Assembly (NCBI RefSeq): GCF_003113895.1
Contig: NZ_BDUD01000001.1
Coordinates: 2,145,821 to 2,209,820 of the forward strand
DNA length: 64,000 bases
Source of the DNA: Nostoc commune NIES-4072
GTDB taxonomy: Bacteria > Cyanobacteriota > Cyanobacteriia > Cyanobacteriales > Nostocaceae
Reading direction: 5' to 3'
How positions within the stretch are numbered: position 1 is the stretch's first letter; each line of letters begins with the position of its first letter. Positions 17,965-26,890 of the stretch are shown here, piece by piece. A model generated the notes under the pieces. The model was given only the letters and a program-made list of their open reading frames with translations. It was not told the DNA's origin and did not search any database. The position numbers and the translations under genes were made by a program.

Positions 17965-18657
17965 TCAATATGTATGGATGGGCTTGTCTCCCCAGCAATA
18001 AGTACCCTCTGGCGCTTTTGCGAGTAAGTCGCAGACTTCTTCATCCGTAGTTTGGGGAAAGTTTTTGTACCAAAGACCAACGCTTTGAAAATGGCTAGGT
18101 GTCAAGATACAAACAATTTTATCTACCTTAGCTTCTAACTCATGGCAAGTTTCGGGTGCGCCGACAGGTACAGCAATCACAATCTGAGCGGGTTGCTGCT
18201 TTCGGACAGCCACAACAGCAGCCCACATAGTTGCACCCGTGGCTAAACCATCATCTACTAAAATGACCGTGCGTCCTTGCAAATTCGGCAAGGGACGATT
18301 TGAACGATAAAGCCGTTCTCGCCGCTCTAACTCCCGTTCTTCTTGCACTGCCACCCTAGCAACTACTTCATCGGATATTTTCGCCAGGCTGATTATATAT
18401 TCATTGACTATCCGCACACCACCAGAAGCGATCGCTCCCATAGCTAGTTCTTCTTGATGGGGCACACCCAATTTACGCACCACCAAAACATCTATTGGAG
18501 CATTTAATGCTTTGGCAATCTCAAAGGCAACGGGTACACCACCCCTTGGTAGCCCTAATACCAGAACATCTGGGCGGTTAGTATAAGCGGCTAACTCTTT
18601 AGCCAAAATTTGACCCGCAAACCTCCGGTCTTTGAATTGCATGGTGTGGCTCATCAT
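17965..18657 (-). CDS. Type I phosphoribosyltransferase-family protein
   Basis: A 230-residue protein. The PRPP-binding motif is VILVDDGLATGATMWAAV (about residues 132-149). The N-terminal part FKDRRFAGQILAKELA...VLVLGLPRGGVPVAFEIA matches the stand-alone phosphoribosyltransferase-domain proteins found widely in bacteria, often beside dienelactone hydrolase or erythromycin-esterase domains. The substrate base is not known for this group. Two ATGs three bases apart (18657 and 18654) could both serve. There is no operon partner; it converges with the agmatinase-family gene. Confidence 0.8.
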   Translation of the reverse strand: MMSHTMQFKDRRFAGQILAKELAAYTNRPDVLVLGLPRGGVPVAFEIAKALNAPIDVLVVRKLGVPHQEELAMGAIASGGVRIVNEYIISLAKISDEVVARVAVQEERELERRERLYRSNRPLPNLQGRTVILVDDGLATGATMWAAVVAVRKQQPAQIVIAVPVGAPETCHELEAKVDKIVCILTPSHFQSVGLWYKNFPQTTDEEVCDLLAKAPEGTYCWGDKPIHTY

Positions 18658-19271
18658 GTTTCATTTTCCCTGCAAATTTGTCTTAATGCATGACTTGTTA
18701 AATTTTTAGATGTTCTGAATTGATCTTAGAAAGTTAACAATTCCTTGCCCTCTGACTAACGAGGCGACATTTTCAATCTACAGTTCTATCAAACGGATGA
18801 GTTAATTTTTACCGAAGAAGATTTTCGCATCTTGGGCTAATCCCATTTCACTACTCCACACTCTCCACTTGCCCCGAAATGGTTTTTCTCCCACTTCCCA
18901 ATCTTTATTGTTAAACTAAATACTGAGCATTTTTTTTACTTTATGTTACAAAATAATTACTTAATGATTGGTAGATGCCAAAATCTAGAAAAATACAGGG
19001 AGAATTCAACTGCTAATTCGCCACCAACTTCTTTTTGCTTCTATTATCTTTTCCTTACATGATTTTGATACTATCTTTATATTATTCTTTAATTGTATGT
19101 ATGGGATAATACAGAATATACTCCTTCATTAGGTAATGCTTAGTATTATGCTTAGTATTAGAATAAAAATCTCGTCCAAATTACCCATTTAACACTTTTG
19201 AATAAAAATTCATAGAGTAGAATAACTGAATATTGCTCAGACATTTTTAAAATTAAAAGCAGGATTTTTTA
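18658..19271. other. AT-rich intergenic region
   Basis: I see no gene or clear repeat. It lies between two divergent genes and so should hold both promoters. A short duplicated word occurs at about 19137-19160 (GCTTAGTATTATGCTTAGTATTA). Confidence 0.4.
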
Positions 19272-19775
19272 ATGATCAGCTTAAGTCATTCGGAAAACGG
19301 CACAACTAGCAGCACAGCAGCCACTAAGAGGCTGGCAAGGGCGATGATGGTTTCTGGTGGGGAGTTCTCACTGATATTAGCTTGTTGTAACAGTCTTGAA
19401 AGGCAGCAGCAAGTGCTGAATGTGTTAACAGAATTTTCATCAGCAGATATCCACGAAATCCTGCTTTCATCTGCAACAGACACATTGTATACAGCTATTA
19501 CAACTGCGATTGGTGCTACTCAACCCGAAGCTCTGATGGTACGGGGTTTAGAATCTGTAATAGAAATTAACCAACTAATCATCAGTACCAACATTATGCG
19601 AAATCAGTTTCGGAAAGAGTTCCAGTTTCCTTTGGTGTTGTGGGTCAATGATGAACTTCTGCGTAAGCTAGTTTGGCTAGCACCCGATTTAAAAGACTGG
19701 GCAGCTAGTACTATTAGATTTGATGTACCTCACAATCAGTTAGTTGAAGCTGAACAACAAGCGATTAGCGCTTAA
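19272..19775 (+). CDS. Stand-alone N-terminal domain of cyanobacterial TPR/NTPase-type proteins
   Basis: A 167-residue protein. FSLILACCNSLERQQQVLNVL near the start and FQFPLVLWVNDELLRKLVWLAPDLKDWAAS near the end match the N-terminal domain found on many large cyanobacterial repeat proteins, where the motif is FPFPIVLWVT..L...L...APDFWSW. In those proteins several hundred further residues follow. Here the frame simply ends and no matching sequence is visible in the next 600 bases. It may be a shortened but working gene or the remnant of a larger one. The domain's role is not known. Confidence 0.55.
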   Translation: MISLSHSENGTTSSTAATKRLARAMMVSGGEFSLILACCNSLERQQQVLNVLTEFSSADIHEILLSSATDTLYTAITTAIGATQPEALMVRGLESVIEINQLIISTNIMRNQFRKEFQFPLVLWVNDELLRKLVWLAPDLKDWAASTIRFDVPHNQLVEAEQQAISA

Positions 19776-20437
19776 TATTGCCTGAGATTACTTGCAAAAT
19801 ATTGTATACGTAGGTTGAGCCAAGCAAAATCTCCACTACGGTTCTGTAGCATTCTTTATCTAAAATTACTTTTATTGAACTCTCGCTTACGAAGGTGAGG
19901 CAGAAACTATTGCAAGCTTTTATCGCAATCTATTTTCCCAGCCAGAGGTGTGAGTTATCTTTTCCAAGGAACTTCTCATCTAATGAAGCCTGAGCTTCTA
20001 AGTTCTTACTTGATTGCCGTAGAGCTATAGGGCGTTTTGATTAAGTGTATTTTTATCCAAAATTCGTATAAAGTTTATTTCAGGTAAATGAAGTACACGG
20101 GTAGGGTCACAAAATGTTGTGCCCATTATGATTATCTGTACCTTACCAAATTTACAATTTGCTGTATAAGGCTTCCCGCATGGGTAAGCTACAGAAAAAA
20201 GAATTAACCACAGTGAACACAAATACTCGTAGGGATAGGGGAATGGTGTGTCCCTGATTCAAATGAGAATAGCTATAAGGAACAAACAATTACTACATTA
20301 GCGTCTGTCTTTATATCTATTTTAGAAGACAGGTACTAAATCAATACCAACTTGTGAAGTTTTGAATTGTATACTTTATTATATATCATTGACTGGCTAC
20401 TATTTATGAGTTCTATAACTCTTCACTAAATCTTACT
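19776..20437. other. Intergenic region
   Basis: No gene is seen. It contains the promoter side of the secreted-protein gene at 20438. A short imperfect inverted repeat lies near 20110-20140 (GGTCACAAAATGTTGTGCCC). Confidence 0.4.
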
Positions 20438-21376
20438 ATGAAATTAATGCTGAAAGACTACTTTAACCCCAATCAAGCGCGAATTTTCACTGTTTTGATT
20501 TTGACTGGAATTTTGTCTGTTGCTAGTGATTTAACATTTATTAAAGGTGCTACGGGCGCTACTCCAAACTTATCGTTAGAAACAAGCAATAAAGTTCTAA
20601 ATGACAAACAAAACTGGATTTATCATACCAATAGTAACGAGCGATCGCTACGTTTAGCTTCGGCAAACACTCCCTCAAACAATCGGTCAAATAAATTACC
20701 TGCATCTGTAAAAAATGCTGTTTTGCAAGCCGCCTCCAAACGTTTGCAACAGCCAATTTCTCAGCTAAGAATCATTGAGTTTCAACAGCAAACTTGGAAA
20801 GATGGCTGTTTAGAATTAGCTAATGCTGATGAATTCTGCACCCAAGCTTTGGTACCAGGTTGGCGGGTGGTTGTAGGCATTAATGAACAAACTTTGGTTT
20901 ATCATACCAATCAAACAGGTTCCGCACTCAGGCTGAATGAAAAGGCTAGCTCAACTCCACTAACTCCTGTGCAAATTCCAGTTAGCCAGTTACCACCACC
21001 ATTAGATCAATATGTAGTATTTCGAGAAATTTCCGGTGGTGGTATTACTGGCAGAACTTACGAGACTGTTTTACTCAAAGACGGCCAATTGATTCGGGTG
21101 CGGATTGGTGATGCTAATGATTCTGAGCGTAGTGTTCGCCGCGTTTCTGTGCAACAGGTGCAACAATTTGTGCGATCGCTAGAACGTTCTAAATTTAGTA
21201 AGTTCAAAAATCTGAGTTACCCAGCCCCTAGCGGTTCTGCTGATTTTATCACCTACACTCTTACCAGCCTTGAAGGTACAGTTCAGTACAACGATATTTC
21301 TCGAAATAACCTGCCAAAGAATTTACAAGCAGCAGTCAAAGCTTGGAATGATCTCATAGCCAGCGCCAAATCATAA
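20438..21376 (+). CDS. Secreted conserved cyanobacterial protein of unknown function
   Basis: A 312-residue protein with an N-terminal signal or anchor (ARIFTVLILTGILSVASDL, residues 14-32). Residues 85-165 hold VLQAASKRLQQPISQLRIIE followed by TWKDGCLELANADEFCTQALVPGWRVVVG and LVYHTNQTGSALRL. This block with two Cys recurs in secreted proteins of Nostoc-like cyanobacteria. Residues 180-312 form a second domain (DQYVVFREISGGGITGRTYETVLL ... FKNLSYPAPSGSADFITYTL). No catalytic motif is recognised. It is followed by the 38-bp palindrome and the GHL10 gene in the same direction. A periplasmic location is likely. Confidence 0.7.
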   Translation: MKLMLKDYFNPNQARIFTVLILTGILSVASDLTFIKGATGATPNLSLETSNKVLNDKQNWIYHTNSNERSLRLASANTPSNNRSNKLPASVKNAVLQAASKRLQQPISQLRIIEFQQQTWKDGCLELANADEFCTQALVPGWRVVVGINEQTLVYHTNQTGSALRLNEKASSTPLTPVQIPVSQLPPPLDQYVVFREISGGGITGRTYETVLLKDGQLIRVRIGDANDSERSVRRVSVQQVQQFVRSLERSKFSKFKNLSYPAPSGSADFITYTLTSLEGTVQYNDISRNNLPKNLQAAVKAWNDLIASAKS

Positions 21377-21493
21377 GGGACTTCCAATAAAAAAAATAAT
21401 CAATCGCTGTGTAGACAGGGGAGCAGGGGGAAAAGAAAAATATCATTTGAATAAATTGGCTAATTTATTTTTGGAGTTCCCATAAACCTCAGT

Positions 21494-21531
21494 GATCGTT
21501 TCGATTGTAAGCGCTTACAATCGAAACGATC
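21494..21531. promoter_or_regulatory. 38-bp perfect palindrome, operator- or terminator-like
   Basis: The two halves are perfect reverse complements around the centre TGTAAGCGCTTACA (21506-21519), with outer arms GATCGTTTCGAT and ATCGAAACGATC. The centre has the form of LacI/GalR-family operators. It ends 44 bases before the ATG of the glycoside hydrolase gene and 118 bases after the previous stop codon. A terminator reading is possible, but no T run follows on either strand. Confidence 0.55.
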
Positions 21532-21575
21532 GCTATTCATGCTGATTGTTGATAATTGGATGATGTTTTTAGCAA

Positions 21576-22832
21576 ATGATAAAAAGGTTTGTCAAGTGGT
21601 GTGTTGAGTTTCCTTCTTTGTTGAATATTCGCCAAAGTAGAAAATCTCTTTTATTTGCCGTTGTAACTTCCTTGAGTGTAACTGCTACGATGATGCTATC
21701 GTTCCCTTTGAACGCTCAAATTAATCTGCCGCGAACGCCAGCATCTGAGTTAAGAGGAGTATGGCTAACAAATATTGATAGTGATGTGTTATTTGAGCGC
21801 GATCGCCTCAAGGGATCTTTGCAACGCCTTGATGAACTCAATTTTAACACCATATATCCGGCAGTTTGGAATTGGGGATATACATTGTATCCTAGCAAAG
21901 TTGCAGCCAAAGTTATTGGGCGATCGCTCGATCCTACCCCCGGACTCAAAGGGCGAGATATCCTCAAAGAAATTGTGGATGTGGGACATCAAAAAGGCTT
22001 AACAGTGATTCCCTGGTTTGAATTTGGCTTCATGGCACCAGCAGATTCTCTATTAGCTAAAAATCGTCCTCAATGGCTCACTAGTCGCAGTGATGGAACT
22101 CGGATTGTCAAAGAAGGGACACATAATCGCGTTTGGCTAAATCCCTTTCGTCCAGAAGTACAACAGTTTATCCAAGATTTAATCGTTGAAATTGTTAGAA
22201 ACTACAATATTGATGGTATTCAATTTGATGACCATTTTGGCTTACCATCAGAATTAGGTTACGATGCGTATACAGTGGCACTTTACAAAAAAGAACATCG
22301 TGGGAAAGCTCCCTCCAAAAACTTTAAAGATCCAGAATGGGTGAGTTGGAGAGCTAATAAAATCACCGAGTTTATGAAGCGGGTATTTACAGCCATTAAA
22401 GCTACTAAGAAAAATTGCCTGGTTTCAGTTGCTCCTAATCCTCAACGTTTTTCCTACGATTTCTTTTTAGCAGACTGGCAGAAATGGGAACGGATGGGAA
22501 TTATTGAAGACTTAGTTTTGCAGATATATCGTGATGACTTGAATGTTTTTATCAGCGAATTAGAATATCCAGAAGTGAAAGCAGCAAAAAGCCATATTCC
22601 AGTCAGTGTGGGCATTTTGGCTGGGTTGAAAAACCGATCTGTGCCGATGCAGCAGATTCAGACACAAGTGCAAAAAGTACGCGATCGCAATTTTGCCGGA
22701 GTCTCTTTCTTTTTCTATGAAACCCTTTGGAATATGAGTAAAGAAAAGCCTCAAGAGCGTCAGACTGCCTTCCAGAAAATTTTCCCTACACCAACGGCTT
22801 ACCCGAATTTGCTAGCAGGTTGGAAACCATAA
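21576..22832 (+). CDS. GHL10 (YngK-like) glycoside hydrolase family protein
   Basis: A 418-residue protein with a signal peptide or anchor (residues 20-48: SLLFAVVTSLSVTATMMLSFPLNAQ). The mature protein starts with ELRGVWLTNIDSDVLF, then RLDELNFNTIYPAVWNWGYTLYPS, DPTPGLKGRDILKEIVDVGHQ, VIPWFEFGFMAP, YNIDGIQFDDHFG and VSVAPNPQRFSYDFFL. This is the TIM-barrel pattern of the DUF187/GHL10 family, related to glycoside hydrolases. The acidic residues in WFEFG and QFDDH are the probable catalytic ones. The substrate is unknown; cell-wall or exopolysaccharide sugars are guesses. It may be controlled through the palindrome at 21494-21531. Confidence 0.85.
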   Translation: MIKRFVKWCVEFPSLLNIRQSRKSLLFAVVTSLSVTATMMLSFPLNAQINLPRTPASELRGVWLTNIDSDVLFERDRLKGSLQRLDELNFNTIYPAVWNWGYTLYPSKVAAKVIGRSLDPTPGLKGRDILKEIVDVGHQKGLTVIPWFEFGFMAPADSLLAKNRPQWLTSRSDGTRIVKEGTHNRVWLNPFRPEVQQFIQDLIVEIVRNYNIDGIQFDDHFGLPSELGYDAYTVALYKKEHRGKAPSKNFKDPEWVSWRANKITEFMKRVFTAIKATKKNCLVSVAPNPQRFSYDFFLADWQKWERMGIIEDLVLQIYRDDLNVFISELEYPEVKAAKSHIPVSVGILAGLKNRSVPMQQIQTQVQKVRDRNFAGVSFFFYETLWNMSKEKPQERQTAFQKIFPTPTAYPNLLAGWKP

Positions 22833-23016
22833 GAAAGCATGAAGGATTAAAGTTAATACTTTATCCTTCACACTTCTAATCGTCACTCAGACTGCTCCGA
22901 TTTTGCGCTCAATCCCCGTTACAAAACTGAATTACGAATTACGAATTATTTTAACTAGCCTGCTGTCCAAACCGTCTCTGTAAATCAGCCTCCGCTTCCT
23001 CAATTGTCATTGGGAT

Positions 23017-23142
23017 CTATTTTGGAGATTGGGCACGTCTTCTGTCGATGTAGATATGGAATGCTTCATCGTCGCTGCGATGCTCCAAAATATAAGTTCT
23101 TAGCTGCTCTAAAGGCATTTGTTGAAAGTTAGGTTTTGTCAT
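23017..23142 (-). CDS. Small DUF6887-like protein, possibly shortened by a stop codon
   Basis: A 41-residue frame: MTKPNFQQMPLEQLRTYILE, then HRSDDEAFHIYIDRRRAQSPK and TAG. The start matches the DUF6887 family of tiny cyanobacterial proteins (MTKPNFQ.M...ELR.Y...HR.DDEAF..Y.DR). The ATG overlaps the stop of the DUF6888 gene in ATGA, the usual pairing of these two families. Past the TAG the same frame continues IPMTIEEAEADLQRRFGQQAS to a TAA at 22951, which resembles the normal tail of such proteins. The TAG may therefore be a recent nonsense change. The function of the pair is unknown. Confidence 0.65.
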   Translation of the reverse strand: MTKPNFQQMPLEQLRTYILEHRSDDEAFHIYIDRRRAQSPK

Positions 23143-23315
23143 AACCAAAGAATTTTTCCAGTTGGTGTTACCTCAGCTTCGATTAAATTATTTGCCAAAA
23201 TATAAACATTTCTGGTGCGATCGTCTAATCTTACAAGGTCTATTCCTTTATAAACTCTAGTAAGTTGGGCGCACACCCGAATTGCGGATATTGCTTGTTT
23301 GGGTGTAGGCTCCAT
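23139..23315 (-). CDS. Small DUF6888-family protein
   Basis: A 58-residue protein: MEPTPKQAISAIRVCAQLTR, then VYKGIDLVRLDDRTRNVYILANNLIEAEV and GKILWL. It matches the DUF6888 family, found in cyanobacteria directly before DUF6887 genes. The ATG at 23315 follows AGGA by nine bases; an in-frame GTG at 23321 is an alternative and would overlap the M50 protease stop. It overlaps the next gene by four bases (ATGA), so translation is probably coupled. Such pairs have been thought toxin-antitoxin-like only because of their size and layout; that is not shown here. Confidence 0.7.
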   Translation of the reverse strand: MEPTPKQAISAIRVCAQLTRVYKGIDLVRLDDRTRNVYILANNLIEAEVTPTGKILWL

Positions 23316-23320
23316 AAGCA

Positions 23321-24802
23321 CTATCCTATTCCCAAACGCCCAGCCAAGCCGGGAGTTAGAGGTAGAAGCGTGGTAATCATCAAGAATAGAGCCAAAAGCC
23401 CCAAAGCGGCTCTAGCATCATCGGGTTCAGTGACTTCATTCAAGCTGGGGCGTTCTTGATCTCGTTGCAAAAAGAAAATCACGATCGCCCAGTACATGGC
23501 AAGAGTATTACCGAGAGACACTAGCGCCAGTAAAATTAAAGTTGCTACTGTTGCTCGTCCTGCGGTTTTGCGTCCATAAATCGCCTGAATAATCCGCCCA
23601 CCATCGAGTTGTCCGGCTGGCATTAAGTTCAAAGCGTTAATTACTAACCCTAGCCAACCAATCACTACTAAGGGATGAACACTTACCAGGGATGACTGCA
23701 ACGCCGAACCAAGGACAACTCGCGCCAAGCTTCCCACCAAAATCGACCCTTGGAAAAACTGATTTGGCAATTGAAATAAACTACCTGGGCCAGAAAGCAC
23801 CAAGCCTGTCACCAGCATTAACAAAGAAACGATGCCACCTGCGGCTGGCCCTGCCAAGGCGATATCAAATAATACCTTGCGGTTGGGCAACAGAGATTCA
23901 AAGCGGGTAATTGCACCAAAAGAACCAATTTGCACAGCCGGCAGAAAGAAAGGCCAGCTAAGGCGGATTTGGTGACGCCGAGCAAGTAACCAATGACCGA
24001 TTTCGTGAGCTACTAAAATTGTAAATATCCCAGCCCCTATGGGCAAAGCTTCTTGAAACCGCCCTGGATTGCCAAAGAAATCAAAATTCAGCAGTAATCC
24101 CGCAGCTTCTAAACTTGTGGCAATGGTCGCTATTAACAGAATACCTGCAAAAGCTTTTTGCGATAACAACATCGGCCGGGGATCATTACGGCTGGGTAGG
24201 ACGATTACCACTGGTTTACCGTCTGTATTTTCCACTAAAAACAGGCGATATTGATCACCAAGGCGTTGCTGTAAACTTGCAGTTAGACGATTATGAGTCT
24301 CTTCTGGTTCTCCCCGCAAATTACCTTTGAAAATGGCTCCATCTTGGTAAGCGATCGTTTCTGTAGCAAAAAATGTATCGATACCGAAAATTCCTTTAAC
24401 TGCATTCAAGTCTTCTTCTGGTATCGGTGGGATCTCCGGTTTCAGTTCTGCTACTTTTGGTTGTGGGGAATTTGCTTCAAGTGAGGAAGCAGCAGCAAGT
24501 CTTTCTGTAGCACGTTGCTTGAGGATGGCATCTTGCCCAGCTGCGCGTAACTGTCTGCCCAAGTAGACGTACAATCCGGCGGAAGTCACCACTAAGAACA
24601 ATATACCCGCTATATTGATGTAAATCCCTGCGGCAAACAATCCAAAAAACAGCAGCCAGGGAGTCATCAACACCACCGACTGTAACCAGGCTAAGATTCC
24701 CAGTTTACCAAAAGGTCTGGCGCGATAAAAGCCCCAGCCCAAAATGCCTAAAGCTACCAGTAGGATTGCCGCCAGGATAGAAGTTTCTGATAAAGTAAAC
24801 AT
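23321..24802 (-). CDS. M50-family membrane metalloprotease (site-2 protease-like)
   Basis: About 493 residues from ATG 24802 (MFTLSETSILAAILLVALG); a frame to 24928 exists but adds sequence unlike the family. The zinc site is AHEIGHWLLARRH (HEXXH) and the third ligand motif is NLMPAGQLDGGRI. There are about seven or eight membrane helices, two at the N-terminus and the rest around the active site, with a soluble insert (about residues 90-180) before them. It is like the cyanobacterial and chloroplast EGY-type proteases, which cut within membranes. The target is unknown. The DUF6888/6887 pair follows within a few bases and may be cotranscribed. Confidence 0.88.
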   Translation of the reverse strand: MFTLSETSILAAILLVALGILGWGFYRARPFGKLGILAWLQSVVLMTPWLLFFGLFAAGIYINIAGILFLVVTSAGLYVYLGRQLRAAGQDAILKQRATERLAAASSLEANSPQPKVAELKPEIPPIPEEDLNAVKGIFGIDTFFATETIAYQDGAIFKGNLRGEPEETHNRLTASLQQRLGDQYRLFLVENTDGKPVVIVLPSRNDPRPMLLSQKAFAGILLIATIATSLEAAGLLLNFDFFGNPGRFQEALPIGAGIFTILVAHEIGHWLLARRHQIRLSWPFFLPAVQIGSFGAITRFESLLPNRKVLFDIALAGPAAGGIVSLLMLVTGLVLSGPGSLFQLPNQFFQGSILVGSLARVVLGSALQSSLVSVHPLVVIGWLGLVINALNLMPAGQLDGGRIIQAIYGRKTAGRATVATLILLALVSLGNTLAMYWAIVIFFLQRDQERPSLNEVTEPDDARAALGLLALFLMITTLLPLTPGLAGRLGIG

Positions 24803-25259
24803 CTCCAAACCTTTGCTATTGAGACTAAGCCAGAACAAGTCCGGTATTGCAGATACACTTATTAATGTATAACGCCGCCTGTAATCTGCCCAAATTATCC
24901 CGCTTTGCGTGGGCGTAGCCAAACCCACGCTAGGGGTAAAAAAGTTCGTAGTAAGGACTTTAGTCCTGGATTTTTAAGCACTGAAGTGCTTACTACAAAC
25001 CTATCAAAATTTTTGGGACAGACCACTAGGTTTTAACGAATCGCACTCCCCACCTTCAATGTACTCATAAGGTGGGGATAGGGAGCGGGGGCTGAGGATT
25101 GCATCTGGAATTGATTTAAAAAGTAATTCTTTTGTAGGATGTGTTAGGGCTTTAGCCTAATTCACCTGAGCAAGCTGAAAAGAGAGCGATCGCATCTATA
25201 TGATCGCTCTCTAACCCAATAATTAATTTGCTCAAACTCTATATGAGCGAAGTATTCTT
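24803..25259. other. Intergenic region with two palindromic elements
   Basis: No gene. Positions 24948-24996 form an imperfect inverted repeat (GTAGTAAGGACTTTAGTCCT against GTAGTAAGCACTTCAGTGCT on the other strand), a dispersed Nostoc-type repeat. Around 25136 is a half copy of the TAGGATGTGTTAG repeat seen at 2116. A hairpin at 25181-25212 is listed separately. Confidence 0.6.
25181..25212 (-). terminator. Hairpin behind the radical SAM gene
   Basis: AGAGAGCGATC and GATCGCTCTCT form an 11-bp stem with a 10-base loop, and on the minus strand TTTTCAG follows. It lies 48 bases past the stop codon of the gene at 25260. The stem includes a HIP1 site, so it could also be chance pairing of that motif. 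Confidence 0.45.
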
Positions 25260-26348
25260 CTAAGTCCAATAAAGAATTTCAGCTTTTGGAAAGCGCCTAC
25301 TAATCTCACTCTCAAAAAAGCTACGCAACGCCTTCATTGTGTCCTTCTCATAAACGTACTTCGTCCCACCAAACTTATTACGCTTGACGCTGCGTTTTGC
25401 CTCATCCATCTCTAATTTGGATTGCGGATACCAAGTTTGTAACACTTCTTTTGACCCAGGTGTGAACCGATGCGAGATTAGCTCAAAAGTAAGGTTACAG
25501 TCAAAATCCAGTGCCTCGTTTATCTGGTCAAACAAACGACTATAATGCATCTGCCAATCATCTATCGGCATAATTGGCGCGATCACCAAGCCTATTGGAT
25601 AACCGCCACCGCCACGCTTTTGTGGTAACGCCAACCGTCGCAATGCATTCAGTCTAGATGCTACGGATGCCGTGCCACCTTCAAACTTACCAGAAATCGG
25701 TGCGGCATTAACGCTCATCCGACAGCGAGTATTCCCATTGTGTGGTAGGTCGAGTAATCCATCCACAGCATCAAATTTCGATACCCAACGTAGATGTGCA
25801 TTGGTACGAGTGCCAAAGTAACGGATACATTCAGCAAGACTTCCAGTTAAATGCTCAATACCCAATGGGTCTGTGTAACAGCTAACTTCAAAACTTGTGT
25901 TTTTCCCCTGTTGCTCGTAGTTAGCTAAGTTCTCTAATATCTGCGGTAAGTTGGCAAAAGCGCGAATGACAGGTGGCCCCGACAAGCTACCAGCTAGATA
26001 GCAGTATTGACAGTGAGCCGGACAACCTTCGGCAAGGTGAAACTGCCAATCCGCAGAGGGTGGAATGGGACTTAGTTTAAAAGAACTGGGTGGTGCAGTA
26101 ACCACCGCTAAGGTACGCTTGGCGATGTTGTAGGTATCCCGCTCAGATTCACCGCGCAGACCCTTTAGGCGGTTCTGTGATAATTCTTCTATTGGTAAGT
26201 TGAGTGACTGCACACGTTTAAGAATCTGCTGCCCCCAATCTTCATCTAGGGCAGCAGGTGTAAACAGTACCCGTTCAGGTATCCACAACCTTGGCGATCT
26301 TGTTTGTGTCTCTGATACTGAAACTTGGTCTGTAATAGTATTCAGCAA
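25260..26348 (-). CDS. Spore photoproduct lyase-like radical SAM protein
   Basis: A 362-residue protein. The iron-sulfur motif is EGCPAHCQYCYLAGSL (CxxxCxxC, about residues 110-120), ligand spacing used by radical SAM enzymes. FEVSCYTDPLGIEHLTG, WVSKFDAVDGLL and RCRMSVNA follow, as in the spore photoproduct lyase family. The C-terminal YEKDTMKALRSFFESEI is also typical. Non-sporulating bacteria including cyanobacteria carry such proteins, and their substrate is not known; DNA repair is only suggested by the name. The gene is followed on the same strand by the hairpin at 25181-25212. Confidence 0.8.
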   Translation of the reverse strand: MLNTITDQVSVSETQTRSPRLWIPERVLFTPAALDEDWGQQILKRVQSLNLPIEELSQNRLKGLRGESERDTYNIAKRTLAVVTAPPSSFKLSPIPPSADWQFHLAEGCPAHCQYCYLAGSLSGPPVIRAFANLPQILENLANYEQQGKNTSFEVSCYTDPLGIEHLTGSLAECIRYFGTRTNAHLRWVSKFDAVDGLLDLPHNGNTRCRMSVNAAPISGKFEGGTASVASRLNALRRLALPQKRGGGGYPIGLVIAPIMPIDDWQMHYSRLFDQINEALDFDCNLTFELISHRFTPGSKEVLQTWYPQSKLEMDEAKRSVKRNKFGGTKYVYEKDTMKALRSFFESEISRRFPKAEILYWT

Positions 26349-26385
26349 TATCTTTCTCCGCTATTTAGTTTGCTGACTTCTGCAA

Positions 26386-26742
26386 TTAATTTTCCAGGAC
26401 TTGCTTAATTCGTCGTTCTAACAAATCAAGATCCAAACTGCCTTCATCACGGTTAATTCGGCGCACAGTTGAATTAACATTAGCTAAATTAACCAATAAA
26501 TCTTGAAGAATTTCTTGCTGCTGACGGGCTTGGGTAACTTCGCGTGGTTCCTGTACTAAATCACGGATGATGGTATCTTCAGCGCGAGAGGCGATAATTG
26601 GATCGCTTTGCCCTTGAACATGAACAAAGGTTCGTCGCCCTGGGCCTCGCTCCTCTTCTATTGGTATAACTGCTGTCACTTGGTCAGAACGCACATATTT
26701 GCCAAATCCCAAATGGACTAGTTCTGATGAGAGGATTTTCAT
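26386..26742 (-). CDS. RemA-like (DUF370) protein
   Basis: A 118-residue protein. Residues 8-70 (LVHLGFGKYVRSDQVTAVIP ... PIIASRAEDTIIRDLV) follow the DUF370/RemA pattern of a small beta-rich fold, with GFG near the start. In Bacillus RemA binds DNA and controls matrix genes. The cyanobacterial version is longer, with a C-terminal helix (QARQQQEILQDLLVNLAN). It lies 37 bases upstream of the radical SAM gene, in the same direction. DNA binding here is inferred from the family. Confidence 0.65.
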   Translation of the reverse strand: MKILSSELVHLGFGKYVRSDQVTAVIPIEEERGPGRRTFVHVQGQSDPIIASRAEDTIIRDLVQEPREVTQARQQQEILQDLLVNLANVNSTVRRINRDEGSLDLDLLERRIKQVLEN

Positions 26743-26890
26743 ATAATTGAAGCGTTATCTTTATGTCTTACTTATATTGTAAAATCTAGAAAAGTGACTT
26801 GAAGCCATAGAGCATACGGGTTCTACCCAATTCAAGGTAGTAGTTTCCTTGTACGGTTACGGCAATGCCATGTCTCTACTTAATACCTAA

